NCBI RefSeq assembly: GCF_001040705.1
Contig: NZ_CVQP01000007.1
Location: 552,422 to 616,421, forward strand
Length of the DNA: 64,000 bases
Reading direction: 5' to 3'
Source: Rhodococcus sp. RD6.2
GTDB taxonomy: Bacteria > Actinomycetota > Actinomycetes > Mycobacteriales > Mycobacteriaceae
The translations under genes were made by a program, and so were the position numbers. The notes beneath the pieces were generated by a model, which worked only from the letters and a program-made list of their open reading frames with translations, did not search any database and was not told the origin of the DNA. Positions 1-9,529 of the stretch are shown piece by piece (position 1 is the first letter of the stretch; each line of letters opens with the position of its first letter).

Positions 1-2028
1 CGCGAAGCCGAGCTGTTCGGCGACGAGGGCTGGAACTACGGTGACCCCTGGGTCGCGGAGACCACCCTCGGCCGGGTGCTGTTCAACGAGCTGCTCCCCG
101 CGGACTACCCGTTCGTGAACGAGCAGATGCCGAAGAAGCGCCAGGCGACGATCATCAACGATCTCGCCGAGCGGTACCCGATGATCGTGGTCGCGCAGAC
201 CGTCGACAAGATGAAGGACGCGGGCTTCTACTGGGCCACGCGCTCCGGCGTCACCGTGTCGATCTCCGACGTCCTCGTGCCGCCGGAGAAGCCGCAGATC
301 ATGGAGAAGTACGAGGCGCAGGCCGACCAGATCGAGAAGAAGTACCAGCGCGGTGCTCTCAACCACGCGGAGCGCAACAGCGCTCTGGTGAAGATCTGGT
401 CCGAGGCGACCGACGAGGTCGGCAAGGCCATGGAGGCGCACTTCCCGGACGAGAACCCGATCCCGATGATCGTGAAGTCGGGCGCGGCGGGCAACATGAC
501 CCAGGTCCGCTCGCTGGCAGGCATGAAGGGCCTGGTGACGAACCCGAAGGGTGAGTTCATCCCGCGCCCGATCAAGTCGTCCTTCAAGGAAGGCCTGACG
601 GTTCTCGAGTACTTCATCAACACGCACGGTGCCCGTAAGGGTCTGGCGGACACGGCTCTCCGTACCGCCGACTCGGGTTACCTGACGCGTCGTCTGGTGG
701 ACGTCTCGCAGGACGTCATCGTCCGCGAGGTCGACTGTGGCACCGAGCGTGGCATCATCACCACGATCTCGGAGAAGCAGCCCGACGGCTCGGTCATCCG
801 CGACGCGCACGTCGAGACCTCGACGTACGCCCGCACGCTGGCCTCCGACGCGGTCGACGAGAACGGCAACGTCATCGTCGAGCGTGGCCACGACCTGGGC
901 GACCCGGCGCTGGACGCGCTGCTCGCTGCCGGCATCACCGAGGTGAAGGTGCGCTCCGTGCTCACCTGCACCACCGGTACCGGCGTGTGCGCGACCTGCT
1001 ACGGCCGCTCGATGGCGACCGGCAAGCTCGTCGACATCGGCGAGGCCGTCGGTATCGTCGCCGCACAGTCGATCGGTGAGCCCGGTACCCAGCTGACGAT
1101 GCGTACCTTCCACCAGGGTGGTGCGGCCGGCGCGGCCGACATCACCGGTGGTCTGCCGCGTGTCCAGGAGCTGTTCGAGGCCCGTGTCCCCAAGGGCAAG
1201 GCCCCGATCGCCGACGTCACCGGACGCGTGCAGCTCGAGGACGGCGACCGCTTCTACAAGATCACCATCGTCCCGGACGACGGCGGCGAAGAGGTCGTGT
1301 ACGACAAGCTGTCGAAGCGTCAGCGTCTGCGCGTCTTCAAGCACGACGACGGCACCGAGCGCCTGCTGGCGGACGGTGACCACGTCGAGGTCGGCCAGCA
1401 GCTCATGGAGGGTGCTGCCGATCCGCACGAGGTGCTGCGTGTCATGGGCCCCCGTCAGGTGCAGATCCACCTCGTCAACGAGGTTCAGGAGGTGTACCGG
1501 AGCCAGGGTGTGTCGATCCACGACAAGCACATCGAGGTCATCGTGCGCCAGATGCTGCGTCGCGTCACGATCATTGATTCGGGTGCGACGGAGTTCCTGC
1601 CCGGTTCGCTGGTCGAGCGCGCCGAGTTCGAGAACAGCAACCGCCGCGTCGTCGCCGAGGGCTCCGAGCCCGCGTCGGGTCGCCCGGTGCTGATGGGTAT
1701 CACGAAGGCGTCGCTCGCGACGGATTCGTGGCTGTCGGCGGCGTCGTTCCAGGAGACCACTCGCGTGCTGACCGATGCGGCGATCAACTGCCGCTCGGAC
1801 AAGCTGATCGGTCTGAAGGAAAACGTCATCATCGGCAAGCTGATCCCGGCGGGTACCGGCATCAACCGGTACCGGAACATCCAGGTTCAGCCGACCGAGG
1901 AGGCGCGCGCCGCGGCGTACGCCGTGCCGTCCTACGACGACCAGTACTACAGCCCGGAAGGCTTCGGCCAGGGCACAGGTGCTGCGGTTCCGTTGGACGA
2001 CTACGGATTCAGCACCGACTACCGGTAG
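1..2028 (+). CDS. rpoC: RNA polymerase beta' subunit, C-terminal part (5' end outside window)
   Basis: This is the catalytic subunit of RNA polymerase; the frame is already open at base 1, so about 675 C-terminal residues are present. Seen: the conserved segment [18 protein letters not shown] near fragment residue 160, followed by the trigger-loop stretch [19 protein letters not shown] around 217-236. Four cysteines at fragment residues 246, 323, 330 and 333 form the second zinc site. The motif [20 protein letters not shown] follows. The gene ends in a short acidic/aromatic tail before TAG, and a strong hairpin follows 17 nt later. Slow-evolving core gene; identity is secure. Confidence 0.98.
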   Translation, partial: REAELFGDEGWNYGDPWVAETTLGRVLFNELLPADYPFVNEQMPKKRQATIINDLAERYPMIVVAQTVDKMKDAGFYWATRSGVTVSISDVLVPPEKPQIMEKYEAQADQIEKKYQRGALNHAERNSALVKIWSEATDEVGKAMEAHFPDENPIPMIVKSGAAGNMTQVRSLAGMKGLVTNPKGEFIPRPIKSSFKEGLTVLEYFINTHGARKGLADTALRTADSGYLTRRLVDVSQDVIVREVDCGTERGIITTISEKQPDGSVIRDAHVETSTYARTLASDAVDENGNVIVERGHDLGDPALDALLAAGITEVKVRSVLTCTTGTGVCATCYGRSMATGKLVDIGEAVGIVAAQSIGEPGTQLTMRTFHQGGAAGAADITGGLPRVQELFEARVPKGKAPIADVTGRVQLEDGDRFYKITIVPDDGGEEVVYDKLSKRQRLRVFKHDDGTERLLADGDHVEVGQQLMEGAADPHEVLRVMGPRQVQIHLVNEVQEVYRSQGVSIHDKHIEVIVRQMLRRVTIIDSGATEFLPGSLVERAEFENSNRRVVAEGSEPASGRPVLMGITKASLATDSWLSAASFQETTRVLTDAAINCRSDKLIGLKENVIIGKLIPAGTGINRYRNIQVQPTEEARAAAYAVPSYDDQYYSPEGFGQGTGAAVPLDDYGFSTDYR

Positions 2029-2045
2029 TCGCCTCGCGTTCCATC

Positions 2046-2085
2046 CGAACGGCCCCGCACTCGTCTACGAGTGCGGGGCCGTTCG
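2046..2085 (+). terminator. rpoC terminator hairpin
   Basis: A perfect 18-bp inverted repeat (arms 2046-2063 and 2068-2085) with a TCTA loop begins 17 nt after the rpoC stop. There is no clear U-tract, as is common for actinobacterial terminators. It could also act for the convergent small gene ending at 2095. Confidence 0.85.
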
Positions 2086-2094
2086 GCGTTCGCG

Positions 2095-2310
2095 TCAGGT
2101 GAGGCGCCGGTTGCGAACCGGGTACGTGTGGCGGGAGGATCGGCGCCTTGTCGCTCTCGCCCCGGCCCGGATGGCACGGGCCGCGGCCCGGTCGCGTTCG
2201 CGGGCGGTCCGCTGTTCCGCTGCTGCATAGAAGTTCAACGAGCCGTCCCCGATCAGGCCGAGGACGAGGACGACGGCCAGCAGGATCGTGGTGGCGACGA
2301 GGACAGTCAT
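2095..2310 (-). CDS. Small membrane protein, 71 aa
   Basis: Unrecognised small protein. The first ~20 residues are strongly hydrophobic (VLVATTILLAVVLVLGLIG), followed by a short polar stretch and an Arg/Ala-rich cationic tail, so one transmembrane helix with a basic cytoplasmic tail is likely. The ATG at 2310 is preferred over the GTG at 2319 because an AGAAGG ribosome-binding site sits 9 nt before the ATG. It begins 21 nt after the stop of the large surface-protein gene and is probably co-transcribed with it. No function is assigned; a role in exporting or anchoring its neighbour is only a guess. Confidence 0.55.
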   Translation of the reverse strand: MTVLVATTILLAVVLVLGLIGDGSLNFYAAAEQRTARERDRAAARAIRAGARATRRRSSRHTYPVRNRRLT

Positions 2311-2331
2311 GCCGATCACCCTTCTTGTCGT

Positions 2332-5300
2332 TCAGACCGACATCGCGGCAGCCTGGCCGAGCGGCGCACCGGTGACGAGATACAGGGCGCCGTCGGTGGT
2401 GTCCAGCACGTACAGGGTTCCGGGGGTGTCAGGATCTGCCAGCACCTGCCGGGAGGAGCCGGCGGACGACGCGTCGGTGTCGAAGGTCCCGACCACGGTG
2501 AACCTCGTGGTGTCGACAACCGTGACGGTGCGGCCGTCGCTGCCGGTCACGTAGGCCGTGCGGCCGTCGGCTCCGAGTGCCACGTCACGCGCACCGGCCT
2601 GCGGGCGGAGCGCCGCGATCTCGGTGCCGTAGGAGGCGCTCGCCGGGTCGACGTCGATCACCGTGACGATGTCGTAGTCTCCGGTCACCCGCCAGGTGCG
2701 GCCGGTGGCATCGCCGATGAACCATCCGTTGGAGTAGCCGCCACTCGCGAGTTCCACCATGAGGACGCGCGAGGTGGCGTACAGGCGTTTCCCGTCCGCG
2801 CTGACAGCGACACTGCGTGTGGTGTCGGCGAATTCACTGCGAGTCTGGGTGAGGTCCCATTCCGGACCGACCGTGATGACGCTGTTCCGGGTCATGGTCG
2901 CGGTGTCGATCACGGTGACGCTCGCACCGCTCGTTCCGTAGAGGTGTCGACCGTCCGCGCTGACTTCGAGGTTCTCGAAGTAGCCGAGGCGCTGCGAGGA
3001 CACGACGGTATTGGTGGCGGTGTCGACAACCGACACGGTTCCGTCCTCACCGCTGGTGTACAGACGCCTTCCGTCGGGGCTGGCAACCATCTCCCGACTC
3101 AGGCTGTAGCCCTGGAAGTCGGGGTCGACGGGCAGCTGCCAGAGCGTGTCGACGACGGTATCGGTCGTCGTGTCGATCACCGTGACGAATCCGGTCGCAG
3201 GGCTGCTCACGTACACCCGGTTGAGGGCCGGGGCAGCTGCGAGGGTCGTGGACGACCAGTCGACCGGGATGGGATTCCCGACGACGGCGCCTGCGGCGAC
3301 GACTCGGACGACGTCGTCCTGGCTCACGACGTAGATCCGGTCCCCGACGAGCACCGCGTCGAGTGGACCGCCGCCCATCGCGACCGCGTCGATGTCGAGC
3401 GACGTCGCGGGTGGGGTCGGTGAGACGGTCACGGTGACAGCGAGGTTCGTCGCGGACTTGCCGTCGCCGACGGTGACGCCGAACTGGTCGTTGTCGGGAC
3501 CAGGCGTCTGCAGGGCGAGTGCGCGTGCGGCAGGCGTCGGCGTGTAGACGAACGCCCCGACGCCGTCGGCTACGACGGAACCCGATGTCGCCCCACCGGA
3601 ACTGAAGGTGACGGGATCGCCGTCGGGATCGGATGAGGTGAGGGTGATCCTCACAGCGCCGTCGGCTTCGCGTGGCGCCTCCGGCGTCCATGTCGCGGTC
3701 GGTGCCGAGTTCACGTGCGTCAGGGACAGTGCGCGGACGCTCGAGTCGGCAGCGTCGGTGATCAGCAGTCGCGATCCGTCGGAGCTGATCGCGACCGCGT
3801 GTGCACCGGCTTCGGCGGCCTCGTCGATGGCGACGGTGGAGACGATGCTGCGGGTTTCGGTGTCGATCACGGTGAGTCGATCCGAGTCCGTCACAACATA
3901 GAGGGCGCTGCCGTCGCGGCTGACGCGCACGGCGGTGGGCCGAGCTCCGACCGCGACGTTGCCGACGACGGTGTTGTTGGTGGTGTCGATGATCGAGACG
4001 GTGTTGCTTCCGCTGTTGGCCACGTACGCGCGGGTGCCGTCGCGGCTGACGGTGACCGCGGTCGGTGTGACACCGATTCCGTTGCGGATGGTGGTGACGA
4101 CGGTGTTGTTGGTGGTGTTGACCACGGAGACGGAATTGCTCCCGCTGTTGGTGACGTAGGCACGGGTTCCCGCCTCGTTGACTGCGACCGCATTCGGTGT
4201 GGTGCCGATTCCGTTGCGGATGGTGGTGACGACGGTGTTGTTGGTGGTGTTGACGACGGTGACCGAATTGGTGCCGCTGTTGGTGACGTAGGCGCGGGTG
4301 CCGGCGGGGTTCACGGCGACGGCGCTTGGTGCGCTGCCGAGGCCGGTGCCGACGGTCGCGACGACCTGGTTCTTGGCGGTGTCGATGACGGAGACACTGT
4401 TGTTGCCGCTGTTGGTCACGTACACGCGGGTTCCGGTCGGGTTCGCCGCGACGCCCGTCGGCGTGGTCCCGACGTTCACCGTCGCGATCACGGTGTTCCC
4501 TGCATCGATCACGGACACCGTTTTGGCCGACTGGTTGGTCACGTACGCCTTGTCGCCGGCGAGGGCGACACCGGCGGGGTTGGACCCGACGGTGCTGGAC
4601 TGGGTGACCTGCATACGCGCAGCCGACACCGGAACACGCACGGTCACCGGGGCGCCACCGGAGGCGGGCGTCGCCGTGAACGTGTCGTAGTCTCCGCTCG
4701 GGTCGAGTGCGGCCGACGCACGCGCAGCCTGCGTGGGTGTGTACGTGAATCCGCCGGTGGTGTCGACTGCAACCGTTCCGCGGCTGGCCTGGCCCGTGAC
4801 GGTGTAGCTGCCGGGCGCCCCGACCGAACCGAGCACGCGGCCGGTGGCACGGTCGGGAACACCGACCGTCGGCCCGGATGCGGTGGCAGCTGAGGTGAGG
4901 AAACTGGACGTGTCGGTCGCCCGACTCGCTTCGCGTGCCGACAGCTGCTCGATCGGCTGGCTCGTGGTCACGGGAGCGACCGCGAGGCCACGTGCAGCCT
5001 CGACGGCCGGTGCCTTCTCCTGCCGCCGGCACCAGGCGGCGGCGAGGGCCCAGAACATCGGTGACTCGACCGTGGCGAGGGGGTCGGTCGACGCGATCTG
5101 ACGTATTCCGACGGCGCCCAGAACATTCGACACGATCCTCGCTGCGACCTCGGTGGCCTCGGTCGGAAGCGTCGTGGCGAGCGTCGCCATCCCGATTCGG
5201 GGGGCCTCGGCGCGCGCCGCCTGCGCCCACTCCGTCAGTGGTGTGGCGGTCGGGGGCGCCCCGGAGGCCGTTGGAACCGCGGGGGCCGGAAAGGCGTGTC

Positions 5301-6054
5301 TCTTCGGCTCGGTCGTCGTCGTCTCGTGAGTCGCGACGTCGGTGCGCGGTGTCACCACGACGGACGGATCGGCGCCGGGTTCTCCGGGCACGGGGGAGTC
5401 GTGGTCGGGTTGTACGCGGATGTCGGCGCGGACGGCTGGGGGGCTGCCGGTACCGGTTCGGTCGTCGGCGGTCGGTGGCGAGTCGGCTGCGCCGTCGCCG
5501 GCATCGCGCGCGCCGGTGCCCGCGTCGGAATTGTCGGAGGGCGCGGCGTCCGTGCCGATCGTGGTCGCGGTCTGCGGATCGGTTGCGCCGTTGCCCGCGC
5601 CCGATCCGAGCTCGTCGGTTGTGGACGCCGTCGGGCCAGTGTCGTTCGGCGCGGCGTCGGCTGTCCTGCCGGGCGTGGCGTCGGTGGCGGAATCGGCGTC
5701 GTCCGTCTCCACGACCGCGTCCGTGTCCGTATCCCCGTCCGCGTCCGCGTCCGAGTCGTTCGTGCCCGAATCGGTGCTCGGGGTGCCGGCAGTGGTGTCG
5801 CCAGTGTCGTTCTCCGCGTCGGACGCGTCGGTGTCCCGACTGGCAGGGCCGTCCCGATCCCGGCCGCCCGACGTGTCCCGGTCGGCCGCATCCTCGCGCG
5901 ACGAGTCGCTGTCGGACGATTCCACGCTGGACGAGACGGAATCGTCGTCGCCGGCTGTCGCCGATGCCATGCCTCCCGGCGTCACCGCGGCGAGCCCGAT
6001 GCCCAGCACGACAGCCACTTCACCGATGGGGCCGTGATACCTGTCGCTGCACAT
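2332..6054 (-). CDS. Secreted double beta-propeller (YVTN repeat) surface protein
   Basis: Predicted exported protein of about 1,240 aa. From the ATG at 6054 the N-terminus has a signal-like hydrophobic stretch (EVAVVLGIGLAAVTPGGMAS). A 200-residue Asp/Ser/Thr/Ala-rich low-complexity linker follows, then a short helical segment. Next come a cadherin/VCBS-like domain (about 398-478), a seven-blade YVTN propeller (about 481-785; blades of the type RAYVTNSGSNSVSVVNTT), a second cadherin-like domain with SSDPDGDPVTF (about 785-880), and a second propeller to the C-terminus. The frame is open upstream to 6228, but those residues lack signal character. No LPXTG motif or C-terminal anchor is visible. 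The architecture is known from mycobacterial/nocardial YncE-type extracellular proteins; ligand unknown. No strong ribosome-binding site supports the start. Confidence 0.8.
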   Translation of the reverse strand: MCSDRYHGPIGEVAVVLGIGLAAVTPGGMASATAGDDDSVSSSVESSDSDSSREDAADRDTSGGRDRDGPASRDTDASDAENDTGDTTAGTPSTDSGTNDSDADADGDTDTDAVVETDDADSATDATPGRTADAAPNDTGPTASTTDELGSGAGNGATDPQTATTIGTDAAPSDNSDAGTGARDAGDGAADSPPTADDRTGTGSPPAVRADIRVQPDHDSPVPGEPGADPSVVVTPRTDVATHETTTTEPKRHAFPAPAVPTASGAPPTATPLTEWAQAARAEAPRIGMATLATTLPTEATEVAARIVSNVLGAVGIRQIASTDPLATVESPMFWALAAAWCRRQEKAPAVEAARGLAVAPVTTSQPIEQLSAREASRATDTSSFLTSAATASGPTVGVPDRATGRVLGSVGAPGSYTVTGQASRGTVAVDTTGGFTYTPTQAARASAALDPSGDYDTFTATPASGGAPVTVRVPVSAARMQVTQSSTVGSNPAGVALAGDKAYVTNQSAKTVSVIDAGNTVIATVNVGTTPTGVAANPTGTRVYVTNSGNNSVSVIDTAKNQVVATVGTGLGSAPSAVAVNPAGTRAYVTNSGTNSVTVVNTTNNTVVTTIRNGIGTTPNAVAVNEAGTRAYVTNSGSNSVSVVNTTNNTVVTTIRNGIGVTPTAVTVSRDGTRAYVANSGSNTVSIIDTTNNTVVGNVAVGARPTAVRVSRDGSALYVVTDSDRLTVIDTETRSIVSTVAIDEAAEAGAHAVAISSDGSRLLITDAADSSVRALSLTHVNSAPTATWTPEAPREADGAVRITLTSSDPDGDPVTFSSGGATSGSVVADGVGAFVYTPTPAARALALQTPGPDNDQFGVTVGDGKSATNLAVTVTVSPTPPATSLDIDAVAMGGGPLDAVLVGDRIYVVSQDDVVRVVAAGAVVGNPIPVDWSSTTLAAAPALNRVYVSSPATGFVTVIDTTTDTVVDTLWQLPVDPDFQGYSLSREMVASPDGRRLYTSGEDGTVSVVDTATNTVVSSQRLGYFENLEVSADGRHLYGTSGASVTVIDTATMTRNSVITVGPEWDLTQTRSEFADTTRSVAVSADGKRLYATSRVLMVELASGGYSNGWFIGDATGRTWRVTGDYDIVTVIDVDPASASYGTEIAALRPQAGARDVALGADGRTAYVTGSDGRTVTVVDTTRFTVVGTFDTDASSAGSSRQVLADPDTPGTLYVLDTTDGALYLVTGAPLGQAAAMSV
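3960..4500 (-). repeat. 132-bp tandem repeats encoding propeller blades
   Basis: Within the first propeller, DNA repeats occur with a period near 132 bp (44 residues, one blade). The stretch starting at 4081 and the one starting at 4213 are nearly identical for more than 40 bp, while their flanks have diverged. This indicates recent duplication or gene conversion between blades. Confidence 0.8.
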
Positions 6055-6515
6055 GATCTGGTCCAATTCAGTCGTCGGCGAGTCGATCTCGGCGATTACG
6101 TCCGTCGTCCGGTTCCGGAGGTCCTCGACCTCGAAGTCGTCCACCGCCGAAGGTCGTGCTTCGACGGCTGTCCGAGAATCCGGGATCGTCTCGGATCCGG
6201 ATCGACACGCTGATCGGTCGAGTTGCACGTCAGTGGAGATGTAACGCCGCTACCGGCCACGTTTCGCCGGTGCTCGACGGATGTCACGGGTATCTCGGTA
6301 CTCGGATCGGTGGCGGCGCTACCTGAACGTTGCGCGAACCGCCAGACACGTGCGATCCGTGACCAGGTCCGCTTGTTCCTGCAGCCCGGGTACGACCGGC
6401 CAGGACCCCGACCAGGTGCGGAACCGACATCGATGGCCCGGTAGGCGTGCGGGCTGCGCGAACCGACGCCGAGATGGCTGCCACGACACGGTCGGGGGCC
6501 GTAAAATCAAGGTTT
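6055..6515. other. Intergenic region between divergent surface-protein and LAL genes
   Basis: No convincing gene is seen in this 461-bp gap; reading frames crossing it lack start signals. It must hold the promoters of both divergent genes. The only clear element is the promoter just before 6516. A short direct repeat GACCAGGT occurs twice around 6360-6415. Confidence 0.4.
6502..6507 (+). promoter_or_regulatory. -10 box of a probable leaderless promoter
   Basis: TAAAAT lies 8 nt before GTG 6516, with CTGCCA (4/6 match to TTGACA) 18 bp upstream. Transcription would start at or next to the GTG, giving a leaderless message. This supports the shorter start of the regulator. Confidence 0.55.
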
Positions 6516-9158
6516 GTGCTGGAGTGGCCCTTGGTCGGCCGCTCGGAGGAGTTGGCGTTCATCGACTCCGCGTTGCGGCGGCGTGATGCGGCCAGAGGAG
6601 TGGTGCTGGCCGGTGGTTCGGGGGTGGGGAAGACCCGGCTGGCGCGTGAAGCAGTTGCGTTGGAGAGACGGCACGGTGCACGCGCGTGGTGGGTGACCGC
6701 TACCGAATGCGCGCGGGCGGTGCCGCTGGGCGCCTTCGCGGACTTGCCACTGGAGCCGGGCGATCCGCGAGAGACGGTGCACAGAGCGGTCGACCGGATC
6801 GTGGAGGGGAACGACCACGTCGTGGTTGTGGTCGACGACGCACATCTTCTCGACGACATGTCCGCTCTCGTGGTGAACCAGCTGGTGGTGCAGCGGCGGG
6901 CGACCGTGGTGGCGACCGTGCGAACCGGCGAACCGGCACCGGATGCGATGGCGGTGACCTGGAAGGACGAGCATCTCCGACGACTGGAAATCCAGCCGCT
7001 GTCCGAGTGCGAGACCCAGGCGCTGGTGGAGGTCGCGCTCGGTGGTCCTGCCGAGCGGGCGACGGTTCGGCGATTGTGGCGACTGAGCAGAGGGAACGTG
7101 CTGTTTCTGCGGCAGCTCGTCGCGTCCAGCACATTCCGGCGTGACGGTGACGTGTGGCAGCTGGCAGGCGGGGTCGAGGTGCCGGCGATGCTCGCGGACA
7201 TGGTTGATGCCCGGCTCGGGGCCCTTCCGGGCGATGTTTGCGCGGTGGTAGAACTCCTGGCGCTGAGCGAGCCGCTGCCGGTCGACCTGCTCGACTCGGC
7301 GACCGGCCGCGGTTCGGTCGAGCGGGCCGAGGACGCCGGGGTCGTGGCAGTCGAGCCGAGTTCGGGACGATTGGACGCGCGACTGGCGCATCCGCTGTTC
7401 GGGGAGGTCCGTCGATCCGGCATGGGTCTGCTGCATGCGCGCCGGTTGCGGGGTGAGATAGCCACAGCGCTGGCTAACCGCGATTCCCGACAGCCCTCCG
7501 ATGTATCGGTGCGCCGCGCGGTGCTGCTACTCGATTCCGACCTCCCGGCGGATCCGGAGCTGTTCGTCGACGTCGGTGAGCGCGCGCTCGCGCTGGCGGA
7601 CTTTCGGCTCGCCGACCGGCTCGGACGTGCAGCGGTGGCGGCTGGCGGTGGATTCCGCGCGCAAGCGGTCGTGGCCTATGCGGCGATGTGGTCGGGGCAA
7701 CCCGACATCGCCGATGTCCAGCTCGGCGCGCTCGCCGAGCTGGCCGCCGACGAGGACCAGTTCGTCAAGGCCACTCTGACACGTGCGACGAATCTGGCTA
7801 TCCTGATCGGCCGTCCCGATCAGGCCCGGGACGTGCTCGGCGATGGCGTCGATCGGGTCACGGACCCCATCCTGCGCAACACACTGCGTGCGCTCGGCGC
7901 GATGATCGACTCCGCGACCGATCGCCTCGATGCCGCACACGCGGTCGCAGTCGAAGTGCTCGGCGCGCGGGACTCGGCAGACGAGGCCGTCCTGTTCGCC
8001 TCGTGTGCCCAGGTCCTGTGGGCCGCTACCACCGGTTGTGGTGAGCTGACCGGCTACGCGGCGAGGGGCATGGCTGCCTGCGACGCAGTCCCCGAGTTCG
8101 GCAACTTCCGGGTTCCCCTGATCACGCAGTACGTCAGTGGCCTGATCTGGGCGGGCCACCTCGACCTGGCCGGCGCGACTGCTGCCGACTTCTGCCGCTC
8201 GGTCGGAGAATCCCCGCTGGCCGGCGGAACCTATCTCCGAGGAATCACCGAACTCGCCCGAGGTCGGCTCGACGCCGCGCGAACACTGTTGCACGAGGCA
8301 CGTGCGGGAATGGCACCGATGGGACGAGCCAGTGGTTTGGCGTACGGGATCTCGACCGCGCTGACACAGTGCACAGCCGCCCTCGGTGACCTCGACAGTG
8401 CACGCGAAACCCAGGCGTTCATGCGGCGAAGTGGAACTCCGGGCTCCAGCTTCGACAGACCATTGGAGCGTCTCGCCGACGCGTGGGTGGCCGCGGCCGA
8501 GGGAAGCATCAGCACGGCGGTCACTCTCGCGCACGAGGCGGCGGTGATGGCGGGGAAACGAGGCCAGCACATGCACACCGTCCTCGCGCTGCACGCCGCG
8601 GCACGATTTGGTGATCGGACCGTGGCCGCCGAGCTCGGCGATCTGGCGACCCGCGTGGACGGGCCGCGCGCGGCGGTCGCAGCGGCACACGCCGCGGCGC
8701 TGGCCGCCGACGACGCGCAGGCCCTGGCCGCCGCTGCCGCGGAGTTCGAACGCATCGGTGACCTGCTCTGTGCCGCCGACGCAATGGCGCAGGCAGCCGA
8801 TTCGTACCTTCGCGACGGCCGTCGAGTCCCTGCCTACGCAGCGACGACTCGTGCGCTGCGGATCGCCGACGACTGCGGCGGAGCACACAGCCCGGCGCTG
8901 TCGGTGGTCGCGAGCCCGCTACCGCTGTCGACTCGAGAACGGGAGATCGTCACGTTGGCTGCGGAGGGTTTGACGAACCGGGAGATCGCCGAGCGACTCA
9001 CCGTTTCCCAACGAACCATCGAAGGCCACATTTACCGCGCAAGCACAAAGCTCGGCGTCAACAGCCGCCGTGAGTTCGCCACGGTTCTCGGGCTCGACGT
9101 CGAAGGCCATCCCACCGTCACCATTTCGGCTGGGCGCAATCAGCGCGCCGCCCGGTAG
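6516..9158 (+). CDS. LAL-type LuxR family transcriptional regulator with AAA domain
   Basis: Large ATP-binding regulator of the LuxR family, 880 aa. Walker A GGSGVGKT is at about 33-40 and the Walker B-like VVVVVDDAHLLDD at about 103-115. A long alanine/leucine-rich helical (TPR-like) middle follows, with a C-terminal LuxR helix-turn-helix at about 806-862 (LSTREREIVTLAAEGLTNRE, then SQRTIEGHIYRASTKLGV). The GTG at 6516 is chosen because the protein then opens with LEWPLVGR, typical of the family, and because of the leaderless -10 box; GTG 6447 is the longer alternative. It stands alone, divergent from the surface-protein gene, which is a plausible target by position. Ligand and regulon are unknown. 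Confidence 0.88.
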   Translation: MLEWPLVGRSEELAFIDSALRRRDAARGVVLAGGSGVGKTRLAREAVALERRHGARAWWVTATECARAVPLGAFADLPLEPGDPRETVHRAVDRIVEGNDHVVVVVDDAHLLDDMSALVVNQLVVQRRATVVATVRTGEPAPDAMAVTWKDEHLRRLEIQPLSECETQALVEVALGGPAERATVRRLWRLSRGNVLFLRQLVASSTFRRDGDVWQLAGGVEVPAMLADMVDARLGALPGDVCAVVELLALSEPLPVDLLDSATGRGSVERAEDAGVVAVEPSSGRLDARLAHPLFGEVRRSGMGLLHARRLRGEIATALANRDSRQPSDVSVRRAVLLLDSDLPADPELFVDVGERALALADFRLADRLGRAAVAAGGGFRAQAVVAYAAMWSGQPDIADVQLGALAELAADEDQFVKATLTRATNLAILIGRPDQARDVLGDGVDRVTDPILRNTLRALGAMIDSATDRLDAAHAVAVEVLGARDSADEAVLFASCAQVLWAATTGCGELTGYAARGMAACDAVPEFGNFRVPLITQYVSGLIWAGHLDLAGATAADFCRSVGESPLAGGTYLRGITELARGRLDAARTLLHEARAGMAPMGRASGLAYGISTALTQCTAALGDLDSARETQAFMRRSGTPGSSFDRPLERLADAWVAAAEGSISTAVTLAHEAAVMAGKRGQHMHTVLALHAAARFGDRTVAAELGDLATRVDGPRAAVAAAHAAALAADDAQALAAAAAEFERIGDLLCAADAMAQAADSYLRDGRRVPAYAATTRALRIADDCGGAHSPALSVVASPLPLSTREREIVTLAAEGLTNREIAERLTVSQRTIEGHIYRASTKLGVNSRREFATVLGLDVEGHPTVTISAGRNQRAAR

Positions 9159-9223
9159 CGGTGGCGGGCCGCTGCCCGGCAGTGATGACTTGCCCACGAC
9201 CGCCGCGTCGAGTCGGGCGGAAC

Positions 9224-9229
9224 TATCCT
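9224..9229 (+). promoter_or_regulatory. Candidate -10 box for the 65-aa membrane protein gene
   Basis: TATCCT lies in the 121-bp gap after the LAL gene, 50 bp before ATG 9280. No strong -35 is visible. Tentative. Confidence 0.3.
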
Positions 9230-9279
9230 GGTGGCGAACCGGACATTCATGATTCCGGAACCGAGTTCGGGAGGCGGAC

Positions 9280-9477
9280 ATGGCGGGTATCGACCGGACC
9301 AAGGCGCAGGCGGCGTTGGAGACGGTGAAGGAGAGCCCGGGGATCGTGGCGATCACCGCCGCGCCGCTGGTGATCGGGTTCGGTGTGTTGTGGTGGGCGC
9401 TCGGGTTCTGGGGTGCCCTTCTCGGCGTTCTGGTGATCGCCGCAGGCATCGTGGGTGTGCGCAAGCTGCTCGGCTGA
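9280..9477 (+). CDS. Small membrane protein, 65 aa
   Basis: Unrecognised small protein. It has a short charged N-terminus, then two adjacent hydrophobic segments (IVAITAAPLVIGFGVLWWAL and FWGALLGVLVIAAGIVGV) and a basic end, suggesting a two-helix membrane hairpin. A good GGGAGG ribosome-binding site lies 5 nt before the ATG. It is followed at once by a hairpin terminator, so it is probably monocistronic. No function can be assigned. Confidence 0.7.
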   Translation: MAGIDRTKAQAALETVKESPGIVAITAAPLVIGFGVLWWALGFWGALLGVLVIAAGIVGVRKLLG

Positions 9478-9485
9478 CGAGCGTG

Positions 9486-9513
9486 CCCGGGTCGGACAGA
9501 TGGCCGACCCGGG
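9486..9513. terminator. Hairpin between convergent genes
   Basis: 10-bp perfect stem (arms 9486-9495 and 9504-9513, CCCGGGTCGG type) with an 8-nt loop. It lies between the stop of the 65-aa gene and the stop of the FemAB-like gene, so it may serve both directions. Confidence 0.7.
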
Positions 9514-9529
9514 GTCTGCGTGCGGTGGA

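Noticed and set aside
3960-4500. Regularly spaced DNA repeats that could suggest a CRISPR array
   Set aside because: The 132-bp period is in frame and encodes propeller blades; no 25-40-bp repeat/spacer pattern and no cas genes.
3047-5230. 727-codon minus-strand frame within the surface-protein gene
   Set aside because: It is an out-of-phase reading of the same strand; Arg-rich low-complexity translation typical of a shadow frame.
6055-6228. 58-residue N-terminal extension of the surface protein
   Set aside because: The extra residues are polar and would bury the signal-like segment; extracytoplasmic propellers need it near the start.
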